The notes under the pieces: model-generated
What the model saw: only the letters and a program-made list of their open reading frames with translations
Database searches by the model: none
Told to the model about the DNA's origin: nothing
Assembly (NCBI RefSeq): GCF_900313065.1
Contig: NZ_OMPU01000001.1
Location: 169-64,168 of the forward strand
Direction: 5' to 3'
Origin: Kiloniella sp. EL199
Lineage (GTDB): Bacteria; Pseudomonadota; Alphaproteobacteria; Kiloniellales; Kiloniellaceae
DNA: 64,000 nucleotides
Shown here: one piece after another, positions 45,294 to 53,151 of the stretch
Layout: each line of letters starts with the position of its first letter
Position numbering within the stretch: position 1 is the stretch's first letter
Position numbers and translations under genes: made by a program

Positions 45294-45515
45294 TTATGTT
45301 GCTAACCCATACACATATACGACGGTTCCCGCATACACCGTCGTCAGCCCGACAACGATTGCCCATTTAGCATTGGCTATAAAAAACCGCACCAACGGGT
45401 CTCTCCTAGGAAAAGCAGCCTTTTCCCCTTCTTTGACAAATCCGGATATCAACAGGATGTAATTCACAAACCAAAAGGCTGTAAAAAGCTCGGCTGCTAA
45501 AACAACATATGCCAT
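45294..45515 (-). CDS. Small membrane protein, 73 residues
   Basis: The start is the ATG at 45515, which has a clean SD (AAAGGAG) seven bases upstream. A 17-codon longer frame (MYIKYMFKNRDT...) would run through the upstream operator-like dyad and is rejected. It has two membrane helices: AYVVLAAELFTAFWFVNYIL (20 residues) and AKWAIVVGLTTVYAGTVVYV (20 residues), joined by a basic/acidic loop FVKEGEKAAFPRRDPLVRFF (20 residues). Not recognised. It and the 36-residue protein appear to form a two-gene operon, possibly a regulatory or accessory membrane pair. Confidence 0.72.
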   Translation of the reverse strand: MAYVVLAAELFTAFWFVNYILLISGFVKEGEKAAFPRRDPLVRFFIANAKWAIVVGLTTVYAGTVVYVYGLAT

Positions 45516-45546
45516 AAGCTTCTCCTTTAATGTGTCTCTATTTTTA

Positions 45547-45569
45547 AACATGTATTTTATATACATGTT
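45547..45569. promoter_or_regulatory. Perfect 23-bp dyad upstream of the small membrane genes
   Basis: AACATGTAT (45547-45555), spacer TTTAT, ATACATGTT (45561-45569): nine-base perfect arms, beginning 32 bases upstream of the ATG at 45515. It contains TATA-rich DNA, so a repressor could overlap the promoter. Confidence 0.65.
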
Positions 45570-46033
45570 ATAATATTAAACTCAACAACAGATATCTATA
45601 CCGGTCAAAATGCCGCAGTCGTGACCTCTATTTATTGGATATATCGAAATACTTTACATAAGGCCAAGTTCATTTTATCAGCGAATAAAGTTCTAATTTA
45701 TCAATTAAGCAATAAAAAATAACTTCACATACAGAAATAGATATTTAAGGACAAAGACCTTGGAAAAACACCAAAGGCATACAATTCCAACAGCAAAACG
45801 TAAAATAGCAAAAAACAGAACACTTAAAATACGCACATGACACCACTAAAGGTTGTTTATCAAATATTTAGACAGCTTTTAACTTGTTATTGGGGCGTCT
45901 GCTTTCAACCCTTCTATGCTTCGAACTCCAATGGGATCAAAGTCATATATTGCTAGCCCTAAATAACCTATGCCATACTTGAGATCGCTACGTAAGCGCT
46001 ACCAATCGTTGTTTGTTAATCTGGGGGAAACAG
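45570..46033. other. AT-rich intergenic region
   Basis: About 460 bases with no gene call on either strand. It contains poly-A runs and stop codons in all frames. The SD-like GGGGGAAA just before 46034 belongs to the next gene. Confidence 0.45.
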
Positions 46034-46573
46034 ATGCAACCACTTTTTATTGCAACAGAAAGGTTTGGGCCTTGGGATGGTAAAGCTTGGGTTAAGTACA
46101 TTGAATGGTCAAAGTTGACACAACTCAAAGAGTTGGTATCTCTTGATGGACTGTTGTGCGAACCCGTGTTGTCGGTGACTAAGGATGAATATTGGCCTTA
46201 CATAGTCAACGAAGACTATATGTCGGACTACTTTACAGATTTGAACTATTTTCTGAACGAAGTATCTGAAATTGTTAACAAAAACATTCTGTGCGTTTTC
46301 AAAAACCCAATTTCCTCTCCCAAGGCTCCATCTGGAAAACTAAAGTTCGAGTTTCTTGGATATGATTTGGTGGATCTAGAAGGTAGTGTAAGCGCCTTGT
46401 CTAACTGTGGTGGCTTTCCCTTAGCTTTCTCAAATGAAGAACTTAATCAGTTTGGCTTGCTCGAATCTCACGACCGCGCCGCAAAGATTCGGATTTTGCT
46501 AAAAGCTTACTATCCAGAAGAACGTCATGCAGCGTGCCATTTGTGGGCAATATTTCGCGCGAGAACGTCTTAA
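46034..46573 (+). CDS. Unrecognised 179-residue protein
   Basis: The start at the ATG at 46034 follows an SD-like GGGGGAAA 6 bases upstream; a TTG-initiated seven-residue extension is less likely. The protein is acidic, soluble and without a signal peptide. It is rich in aromatic residues: MQPLFIATERFGPWDGKAWV, YWPYIVNEDYMSDYFTDLNY and a C-terminal LKFEFLGYDLVDLEGSVSAL (each 20 residues), then LSNCGGFPLAF. It resembles in style small intracellular proteins found as lone immunity-like genes, but I cannot name a family. Its base composition is more AT-rich than its neighbours and it has no operon partner, so acquisition by transfer is possible. Confidence 0.6.
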   Translation: MQPLFIATERFGPWDGKAWVKYIEWSKLTQLKELVSLDGLLCEPVLSVTKDEYWPYIVNEDYMSDYFTDLNYFLNEVSEIVNKNILCVFKNPISSPKAPSGKLKFEFLGYDLVDLEGSVSALSNCGGFPLAFSNEELNQFGLLESHDRAAKIRILLKAYYPEERHAACHLWAIFRARTS

Positions 46574-46622
46574 AACCCTTAACACATACCTGGGAGGGTA
46601 ATAATCTTGACCAACAGTGGTT

Positions 46623-46651
46623 TTGTCAGCTTTGCCGTCGTTCGGTATAGA
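46623..46651 (+). promoter_or_regulatory. Strong sigma-70-like promoter before the oxidoreductase genes
   Basis: TTGTCA (46623-46628), 17-base spacer, TATAGA (46646-46651), about 140 bases before the ATG at 46792. Five of six bases match consensus in the -35 and in the -10. Confidence 0.6.
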
Positions 46652-46693
46652 ATGTTTTAATTATTACTTTAGGCAGAAATGTGAATACTTCGA

Positions 46694-46710
46694 CAAGATA
46701 TTTTATCTTG
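46694..46710. promoter_or_regulatory. Palindrome in the oxidoreductase leader
   Basis: CAAGATA-TTT-TATCTTG, perfect seven-base arms, about 40 bases downstream of the expected transcription start. Its half-site AAGATA also occurs in the dyad upstream of the DeoR gene at 49486, with a different spacer. Confidence 0.5.
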
Positions 46711-46791
46711 ATCCAATCTATTTCCTGACATGGAATACTCTGAAACAAAACACACATCCCTCGCCTCCTTTTAAAAAGCTAATTGCACGCC

Positions 46792-48132
46792 ATGAAATAC
46801 CTTTATGATACGCACGCTTTCTCTGCTCAAAATCATGCACCGAGTTATTGGCGGGATACGGCGTCGGAGTTAGAGGACTTCCCACGTCTGACAGAAGACA
46901 CCAAGTGCGAAGTGGCTGTTATCGGCAGTGGGTACACGGGCATGATGGCCGCCTATCGCTTGGCGACGAAATACCAGATTGATGTGAAAGTTTTTGATGC
47001 CGCCCAACCCGGTTGGGGCGCGTCGGGGCGTAATGGTGGCTTTTGCTGTATGGGGTCGACAAAGCTCAGTTATCAGCAAATGATCCGTCGTTATGGGCTA
47101 GAAGCAACACAAGATTTCTTTGAAGCGCAAAAACAATCCGTGGCCTTTGTGAAGTCTTTTCTGGAAACCCATAACATTGATGCAGATGTTACGGGTAATG
47201 GAGAGATTGAGCTGGCCCATAAGACTAACCGCATGGTTGATCTTCGACAGGAACAAGACTTTCTGACCCAAACCTTTGATCACAAAACTCACCTTTTATC
47301 CCCGGAGCAATTAGGGGAAATGGGCTTGGCTGGTGATTTTCACGGCGGCCTGCATAATCCAACCGGATTTGGCCTTCATCCGTTAAAATATGCCAGAGGG
47401 CTAGCCCGCCTTTTGCGCGACAGTAGTATTGAGGTTTTTGGAAATAGCCCTGTGACCAAGTGGGAAAAGCATGTGGACGGTCATCACCTTCACACACCAC
47501 AGGGTATTGTCAAAGCCAACCATGTCATCATGGCCACAAATGGTTATACCGCAGAAAACCTGTCTTCGAATGCTGCCGGAAGGTTACTCCCTGCCCTGTC
47601 CTCCATTCTGGTAACGCGCCCCTTGAGTGAACAGGAACAGCAAAATCAAGGCTGGAGCAACACGACAACGGTCTATGATAGCCGTATTTTGTTGCATTAT
47701 TTCCGACTCTTGCCTAATGGGCGATTTCTCTTTGGCGGGCGCGGGGGAACGGATAGCTCGGCCACAGGGGAGAAGCTGGCTGAAAAGCGCGTTAGAGCAG
47801 ATTTTGAAAAGCTCTTCCCGGCTTGGTCACATGTCAAACACACACATTTCTGGCAGGGGTTTATTTGCTTTGCCAATGATCTCGTTCCCTACATAGGGCC
47901 AATAAATAAAGATAAAACGGCGTGGGTTTCACTCGCCTTTCATGGAAACGGCGTGGCCATGTCCGGCTGGGCTGGAAAAGCGCTGGCTGACGAGATTGCC
48001 GGAGACAGAACACAGAGTAAGCTACCGATTGTCTTTAGCAAACGTTTCAATAAGTTTCCGTTGCCAGCACTGCGTTTGCAATATTTAAAAGCGGCCTATG
48101 CCTTTTATCAAATCAAAGACGAATGGCTTTAA
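46792..48132 (+). CDS. FAD-dependent DadA/PuuB-family oxidoreductase (first of a pair)
   Basis: 446 residues from the ATG at 46792; a TTG at 46783 would add three residues. N-terminal FAD motif VAVIGSGYTGMMAAYRLATK (20 residues), then FDAAQPGWGASGRNGGFCCM (20 residues; ASGR-GG DAO signature) and a C-terminal AWVSLAFHGNGVAMSGWAGK (20 residues). Members oxidise amino acids, sarcosine-like amines or glutamylated polyamines. The substrate is not known. It is followed 38 bases later by a related oxidase and then a convergent DeoR regulator. Confidence 0.85.
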   Translation: MKYLYDTHAFSAQNHAPSYWRDTASELEDFPRLTEDTKCEVAVIGSGYTGMMAAYRLATKYQIDVKVFDAAQPGWGASGRNGGFCCMGSTKLSYQQMIRRYGLEATQDFFEAQKQSVAFVKSFLETHNIDADVTGNGEIELAHKTNRMVDLRQEQDFLTQTFDHKTHLLSPEQLGEMGLAGDFHGGLHNPTGFGLHPLKYARGLARLLRDSSIEVFGNSPVTKWEKHVDGHHLHTPQGIVKANHVIMATNGYTAENLSSNAAGRLLPALSSILVTRPLSEQEQQNQGWSNTTTVYDSRILLHYFRLLPNGRFLFGGRGGTDSSATGEKLAEKRVRADFEKLFPAWSHVKHTHFWQGFICFANDLVPYIGPINKDKTAWVSLAFHGNGVAMSGWAGKALADEIAGDRTQSKLPIVFSKRFNKFPLPALRLQYLKAAYAFYQIKDEWL

Positions 48133-48170
48133 GCCTTCCCCCTTTAAGAACAAGAAAATAAGCAACGCCA

Positions 48171-49451
48171 ATGACCTATCCCGATACCTATTACAGCCGG
48201 ACAGCTATTAAACATTCAAGCTATCCAACTCTGACAAAAAAACTGGAAACAGATGTCTGCGTCGTCGGTGGTGGTCTGGCGGGACTAAGCTGTGCACTGG
48301 AACTTCTGGGCAGAGGAAAGTCCGTGACTATTCTAGAGGCCAACCGCGTGGCCTGGGGTGCATCAGGACGCAATGGCGGCTTTGTTTCGCCGGGTTTTGC
48401 GGGCGGTCAGGCCATTGTGGAAAAGCGTCTGGGCATTGATAAAGCACGCGAAGTTTTTGCCTTGTCTCTTGAAGGCGTCAATATGGTCCGGGACAATATT
48501 GCCTGCCTGAATTTGCAAGGCGTAAACCCAAGCCCCGGTATGTTGTCGGTCATCCGCTATAACGACCCGGATGGTATGAAACGACACTGCGATGATATGG
48601 CAGAACAGTACAATTATCCGCTGGACTATCTATCCCGCGATGACCTTGAGGAAAAATTCAAAAGCCCACGTTATTATCAGGGCAATTTCGACAAGGGTGC
48701 ATTTCATTTCCATCCCCTGAACTATTGTCTGGGCATCGCACAGGAAATCACAAACAAAGATGGCCTGATCTTTGAAAATACCGAAGCCATTGAAATGAAT
48801 CTAGAAGGTCCGACAAAAGAAATTCACACGACAGGCGGCACCGTCAAAGCAAAAGACGTTGTTCTCTGTGGCGGAGGCTATTCCGGTAATGTTTTTGACC
48901 GTCTCAGACGTGCTTTACTACCCATAGCAACCTATGTGGTTGTCACGGAAAAGCTTGGTGCGCGGGTACATGATCTGGTGAAGACCAGCGCGGCTATTCT
49001 GGATGACCGTCAGGCATCGGACTATTACCGCATTGTTGACGAAGACCGTTTACTTTGGGGCGGCAGAATCACCACAAGAACAAGCCAACCCAAACGCCTT
49101 GCCCACCTGTTAAAACAGGATATCACAAACGTTTATCCGGAATTGTCGGACGTGAAGATTGATATGGCCTGGACGGGTTTAATGGCCTATGCCCGTCACA
49201 AGATGCCCTATATCGGTGAATTAAAACCCGGTGTCTGGTCTTGTACCGCTTTTGGTGGGCACGGCATGAACACAGCACCTATAGGGGGGCGTCTTGTTGC
49301 CGAGGGCATAAGCAAAACATCTGACCGTCACAAGCTTTTTCAAGCCTTTGAGCTGGAATGGAACGGTGGTATCTTTGGTCCCCTGGCGGCGCAGAGCGTT
49401 TATTGGGGCATGAGAATATCCGACAGATGGCGCGAAGCAGTATCCAGTTAA
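48171..49451 (+). CDS. FAD-dependent DadA/PuuB-family oxidoreductase (second of a pair)
   Basis: 426 residues. FAD motif VCVVGGGLAGLSCALELLGR (20 residues), ASGR signature NRVAWGASGRNGGFVSPGFA (20 residues), and a C-terminal SCTAFGGHGMNTAPIGGRLV (20 residues). Paralogous to 46792 and to the puuB-like gene at 29685, so the genome segment holds three such enzymes. Substrate unknown; glutamylated amine or N-methyl amino acid oxidation are candidates. Confidence 0.85.
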   Translation: MTYPDTYYSRTAIKHSSYPTLTKKLETDVCVVGGGLAGLSCALELLGRGKSVTILEANRVAWGASGRNGGFVSPGFAGGQAIVEKRLGIDKAREVFALSLEGVNMVRDNIACLNLQGVNPSPGMLSVIRYNDPDGMKRHCDDMAEQYNYPLDYLSRDDLEEKFKSPRYYQGNFDKGAFHFHPLNYCLGIAQEITNKDGLIFENTEAIEMNLEGPTKEIHTTGGTVKAKDVVLCGGGYSGNVFDRLRRALLPIATYVVVTEKLGARVHDLVKTSAAILDDRQASDYYRIVDEDRLLWGGRITTRTSQPKRLAHLLKQDITNVYPELSDVKIDMAWTGLMAYARHKMPYIGELKPGVWSCTAFGGHGMNTAPIGGRLVAEGISKTSDRHKLFQAFELEWNGGIFGPLAAQSVYWGMRISDRWREAVSS

Positions 49452-49485
49452 TTCACTGAATTTGCATTCGCTTAACTTGCTGAGT

Positions 49486-50244
49486 TCAAGTCGCGATTAA
49501 AGTCTCTACCCCGGCTTCCTCAAGAGCATCCTGAAGCTCTTGGGGTGGCTCTTTATCTGTCACCAGAAGATCCATGTCTTCGAGACTGGATATATGGACG
49601 ATACCTTTGCGCTCGAACTTTGTATGGTCAACGACAACAATTACCCGCTCAGAACGTTCCATCACAACCTGACAAAACTCTTTTTCACTGAGCCGGAAGT
49701 CCATTAAACCAGCGGGACTAACCGCCCCGATTGAAAACACAGCCGTTTTGACCTGAAATGTTTTGATAAACTCAATTGCCGTTGGCCCGACAGAGGCGGC
49801 ATCGTCTGTCCGCAACAATCCCCCCGCCATATAGACTTCGTTGCCTTCTCCACTCACCAAGGTCCGAGAAATTTCAGCAGAATTTGTCAGGATCACCAGA
49901 TCACTGTGATCACACAGAGCTCTCGCCACATAATTGGTTGTCGATCCGGGATGTAAAAAAACTGTCTCACCATCTTCGATCATACGAGAAACAGCGGTGG
50001 CAATCTTGACTTTGGCGTCCATATTTTCCTGCATACGCATATGGAACGGCGGCTCTTTGACATCATCCGGCATGGTAACCTTGCCATGGGTTTTAATGAC
50101 AAGTCCTTTGGCAACCATTGGCTTGATATCACGCCTGATAGTTTCTTCTGAAACAGAAAGAGACGTCGCAATTTCAGATATGGCACAGGTGCCTTTCAAG
50201 CGAATTGCCCGTAATATTTCTTGCTGGCGAGACGAAGCAGACAT
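49486..50244 (-). CDS. DeoR-family regulator converging on the oxidoreductase pair
   Basis: 252 residues from the ATG at 50244; a 14-residue longer reading runs across the operator dyad and is rejected. HTH: SRQQEILRAIRLKGTCAISE (20 residues), SLSVSEETIRRDIKPMVAKG (20 residues). The C-terminal sugar-phosphate-isomerase-like effector domain includes VFLHPGSTTNYVARAL, VILTNSAEISRTLV, MAGGLLRTDDAASVGP and VVVDHTKFERKG. DeoR family members respond to phosphorylated sugars or polyols and usually control neighbours. A perfect dyad lies 10-31 bases upstream, suggesting autoregulation. Confidence 0.88.
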   Translation of the reverse strand: MSASSRQQEILRAIRLKGTCAISEIATSLSVSEETIRRDIKPMVAKGLVIKTHGKVTMPDDVKEPPFHMRMQENMDAKVKIATAVSRMIEDGETVFLHPGSTTNYVARALCDHSDLVILTNSAEISRTLVSGEGNEVYMAGGLLRTDDAASVGPTAIEFIKTFQVKTAVFSIGAVSPAGLMDFRLSEKEFCQVVMERSERVIVVVDHTKFERKGIVHISSLEDMDLLVTDKEPPQELQDALEEAGVETLIAT

Positions 50245-50254
50245 AATAACCCCA

Positions 50255-50275
50255 AAAGATAAATCGATTATCTTT
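50255..50275. promoter_or_regulatory. Perfect dyad upstream of the DeoR gene
   Basis: AAAGATAA (50255-50262), spacer ATCGA, TTATCTTT (50268-50275). The position and perfection fit an autoregulatory operator of the DeoR regulator that starts at 50244. Confidence 0.7.
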
Positions 50276-50319
50276 ATGCCGCTCAAACAACTTCATTTCA
50301 AGAAATAACCTTAAATAAC

Positions 50320-50342
50320 CACAAAAATCCCAAATTTTTGTG
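50320..50342 (-). terminator. AT-rich stem-loop after the channel gene
   Basis: CACAAAAAT (50320-50328), loop CCCAA, ATTTTTGTG (50334-50342). It lies just downstream of the minus-strand channel stop at 50358. The stem is perfect but weak. Confidence 0.5.
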
Positions 50343-50357
50343 CACTCCAGTCGAAAA

Positions 50358-52799
50358 CTACTCTATTTCCTTATCCTGCTTCTTATCTTTGGGTTTCGGT
50401 ACAGAAATCATTTTGTTTTCAACCACATGAGCGCCCGGAAACTCTTTGATAAAAATTTCCTGCTGTGGATAAGGAATACCAATTCCGGCTTCCATAAAAG
50501 CTTTTCGAATTGAAAACCTCAAATCACTTTCGATACTTAATCTGCTCTCGACATCCCTTAAATAAGCCCTTAATTCAAAATCAAGCGAACTGGCACCAAA
50601 ATCCATAAACAGGACATAAGGTTCAGGCCGGGGAATAATGCCTGGATGATTTTTTGCAATCTCGGTCAAGATATCCCTAACTTGCTCCTCATCAGCATCA
50701 TAGGAGACCCCAATACGCACCTCCAGACGGCCAACCTTGCTCTTGTGCGTCCAGTTTTTCATCGTCCCTGAAATAAGGTCAGAGTTCGGAATAATGACCG
50801 ACGCACGGTCAAAGGTTTCGAGTTCAGTTGCCCGCACCTTGATTTTCCGGACGTAGCCTTCTTCGTTTCCAACCACAACCCAGTCACCTTGCTTTATAGG
50901 GCGTTCAAAGATCAAAATCAGGCCAGAAACAAAGTTATTCACAATGGATTGCAACCCAAAACCAATCCCGACAGAAAGAGCACCCGCAATAATCGCGACG
51001 TTTGACAGATCAAATCCCGCGGCAGACACCCCGACCAGAACAGCGAGTGTCAGCCCGGCATAACCAACAGACGCTTTAATCGCGTTCCGAACCCCTGAAT
51101 CAAGTTTTGTCTTTGGTAACAGTCTTTCATCAAGAACATTGGCAAAGACCTTTGTTAAGGCCAATAAACCAAGGAAAAGAACAGCTGCAACAGCAATATC
51201 AATAAGCGAGATACGGACTTCCCCGATCTTGAAGCCGGTCAATGCTGTTTGAATAACGTTGAACAGGCGTTGCCCACTCATTCCCCAGATCAATAAGGTT
51301 CCGACAATCCCGAGCAGGATCAAGGCACAACCAACACCGAAAACAATCCAAAAACCAAGTCGGTCAGCACCGTCATCATCCAGAGAAAGAATATTCCGCA
51401 AACTGCGTCCGATATCTGCATCACCCGAAAGCTCATAATGAGTAACTTCGTGCACAATCACATGTACAAGAAGTAACAGTAAAAATAGCTCTAGCGTCGC
51501 GACAAGGTTAAATACGGCAAAATGTGCCAAAGGAATAAAGCCCACAAAAGCCGCGGCAATCATAACGGACATAAACGCAACAATTGCTTTTCGAAAGCGA
51601 GACCAGAGGTTTGAAATCTTGATAATCTCTTCGGGAACCTTGCCTGCTAATCGCCACAAGCTTTTCCTGTGAAGCAAAATAACAAGCGTGGCCATAGCAG
51701 TAGCGGTAATGAAGTTCCCGATCAGATGCTGGCTTACCGACGCATCAATGACCTCATTTATCACACGGATAATCAAATCAACTGAAAATGTGAAGGCGAT
51801 GATAATGGCAATTACCCTCACCTGATGTGCCGCAGGTATGGACATGGCGAGAATTCGCCAAGATGAACGTTTGGGAAACAATGTCGCTTTTGTTATCGCT
51901 TCGGCAATTGTTAAAAACAAAAGCCCCAAAATTACGGCTTTGAGCATTTGCTCTATCGCCGGTTCCAGTACATCCCCCCAAACAAGTGTGCCTGTCACCA
52001 AAACCAGACAAGTAATTGGTATCAATGCCCGCCTTAAAGCGTACAGAGAAGCAGCAAGAACTCTTTTATGATAATCCGGGCGAACAGCGCTGACCTCTAC
52101 ACCGTATCGCCTTCGCATAACGCGCAATAAAAGAGAGACAACAAACGCAGCAGCAAGAACAATAATCCACAGAGGAATAACCTGTTCCCACTGAATATCC
52201 GAGCTTAAAGTCCTCACTTCCAGCTTCAGTTGAGCAAGAAAAGACTGCCAATCCGTCTGACTGAGATCCATGGCTTCTTGCCATAATGATCGAGAGATTG
52301 GCACTGGACCTCTGCTAAAAACTTCCCGGACAAATAGTTGCCGTTCCATTTTGCTGTATCGATCGATAAGCTCGTCAATCCGCGGGGAAATTAGCTCTGC
52401 TTGTTTTATTTGACTATTAACAATCGAAAGTTCTGATTCGAGCTTTTGACGTATAGTAACAATTTGCTCTGTCTCTGGTGCCTGACCTTTTTCAGGTAAG
52501 GGTCCCAACCCTTTTAGCTGTCTGTTTAGTTGTGCTTGAATGGGGAGCAGTTGAGCAATAATTTCTCTTGATTCCGTACGAACCACTTCAAGCTGATCAC
52601 GTGCATTTTCAAAATCATTCTGATTTAAATTAATACGCTCCAAATTTTGTGCTGTTTCATAAAGAACAAACTCCCAAGAAGACAATGCTTCATCAAAACG
52701 CCTGGTTAAATCTGTATTAGCCTTAGCGGGCGGCATTGCGCCAACAATTAGGAAGCACATGAGTAATGCCCTTAGAAGCATTTTGTTTAATACTTTCAT
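50358..52799 (-). CDS. Large mechanosensitive channel, DUF3772/MscS type
   Basis: An 813-residue inner-membrane channel. It has a signal peptide (MKVLNKMLLRALLMCFLIVG, cleavage near PAKA) and a periplasmic coiled-coil DUF3772 region of about 180 residues. About ten membrane helices follow, then a C-terminal MscS domain: the pore helix DLSNVAIIAGALSVGIGFGL (20 residues), then QSIVNNFVSGLILIFERPIK (20 residues), the beta domain GDWVVVGNEEGYVRKI and a cytoplasmic cage. Such proteins release solutes on hypo-osmotic shock. It ends in a lysine-rich tail. Monocistronic. Confidence 0.9.
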   Translation of the reverse strand: MKVLNKMLLRALLMCFLIVGAMPPAKANTDLTRRFDEALSSWEFVLYETAQNLERINLNQNDFENARDQLEVVRTESREIIAQLLPIQAQLNRQLKGLGPLPEKGQAPETEQIVTIRQKLESELSIVNSQIKQAELISPRIDELIDRYSKMERQLFVREVFSRGPVPISRSLWQEAMDLSQTDWQSFLAQLKLEVRTLSSDIQWEQVIPLWIIVLAAAFVVSLLLRVMRRRYGVEVSAVRPDYHKRVLAASLYALRRALIPITCLVLVTGTLVWGDVLEPAIEQMLKAVILGLLFLTIAEAITKATLFPKRSSWRILAMSIPAAHQVRVIAIIIAFTFSVDLIIRVINEVIDASVSQHLIGNFITATAMATLVILLHRKSLWRLAGKVPEEIIKISNLWSRFRKAIVAFMSVMIAAAFVGFIPLAHFAVFNLVATLELFLLLLLVHVIVHEVTHYELSGDADIGRSLRNILSLDDDGADRLGFWIVFGVGCALILLGIVGTLLIWGMSGQRLFNVIQTALTGFKIGEVRISLIDIAVAAVLFLGLLALTKVFANVLDERLLPKTKLDSGVRNAIKASVGYAGLTLAVLVGVSAAGFDLSNVAIIAGALSVGIGFGLQSIVNNFVSGLILIFERPIKQGDWVVVGNEEGYVRKIKVRATELETFDRASVIIPNSDLISGTMKNWTHKSKVGRLEVRIGVSYDADEEQVRDILTEIAKNHPGIIPRPEPYVLFMDFGASSLDFELRAYLRDVESRLSIESDLRFSIRKAFMEAGIGIPYPQQEIFIKEFPGAHVVENKMISVPKPKDKKQDKEIE

Positions 52800-53151
52800 G
52801 AAATTTAATTCTCAGAAATCTACAGAAACAGTGCAAAGCATATCATAATTTTAAATAGGAAAGATAACTCAACGAGATGTCACAATTTAAATCCACAAAA
52901 ATAGTAACCACTTTGAATACACTTAAGATACCAATTTTCCACCAATAAACTTTAAGAAAAAAGTATAGCAACCATAGGTAAAACGGAGTCAATGCGTGGA
53001 ATTTCTGGAAAATCCTTGGAGTTGTATTTTGTCTTTTATTTGACCTATTTTTGTAGTTATAGTTTCATATGAAGGCTATAAATGGTTCAAATGAACCCGA
53101 CAAACGGGTCTGATTTATTCTTCCAATACTTACCCACAGGGAGTTATCTCT
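52800..53151. other. Intergenic region upstream of ugpB
   Basis: About 350 bases with no gene. The left two thirds are AT-rich with nothing notable. The right third holds the ugpB promoter and operator-like palindromes (listed separately) and a hairpin ACCCG/CGGGT at 53095-53109. Confidence 0.5.
53040..53097 (+). promoter_or_regulatory. ugpB promoter with paired palindromes
   Basis: A -35 TTGACC (53040-53045) with a 17-base spacer puts the -10 at 53063-53068. It overlaps palindrome TTCATATGAA (53064-53073). A second palindrome GGTTCA-AA-TGAACC lies at 53084-53097. The centres are 22 bp apart, about two helical turns, and both share TTCA-(T/A)A-TGAA. This is the likely site of the DeoR-type regulator at 57443 (inference). 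Confidence 0.6.

Noticed and set aside
45137-45370. Plus-strand frame of 77 codons across the small-membrane-gene region
   Set aside because: It runs antisense to frames with excellent ribosome binding sites and has a low-complexity, non-conserved-looking product.
45900-45960. TTCGAAC-containing stretch that could be a tRNA T-loop remnant
   Set aside because: Flanking bases do not pair as a T-stem in either orientation and no acceptor or anticodon arm is visible.
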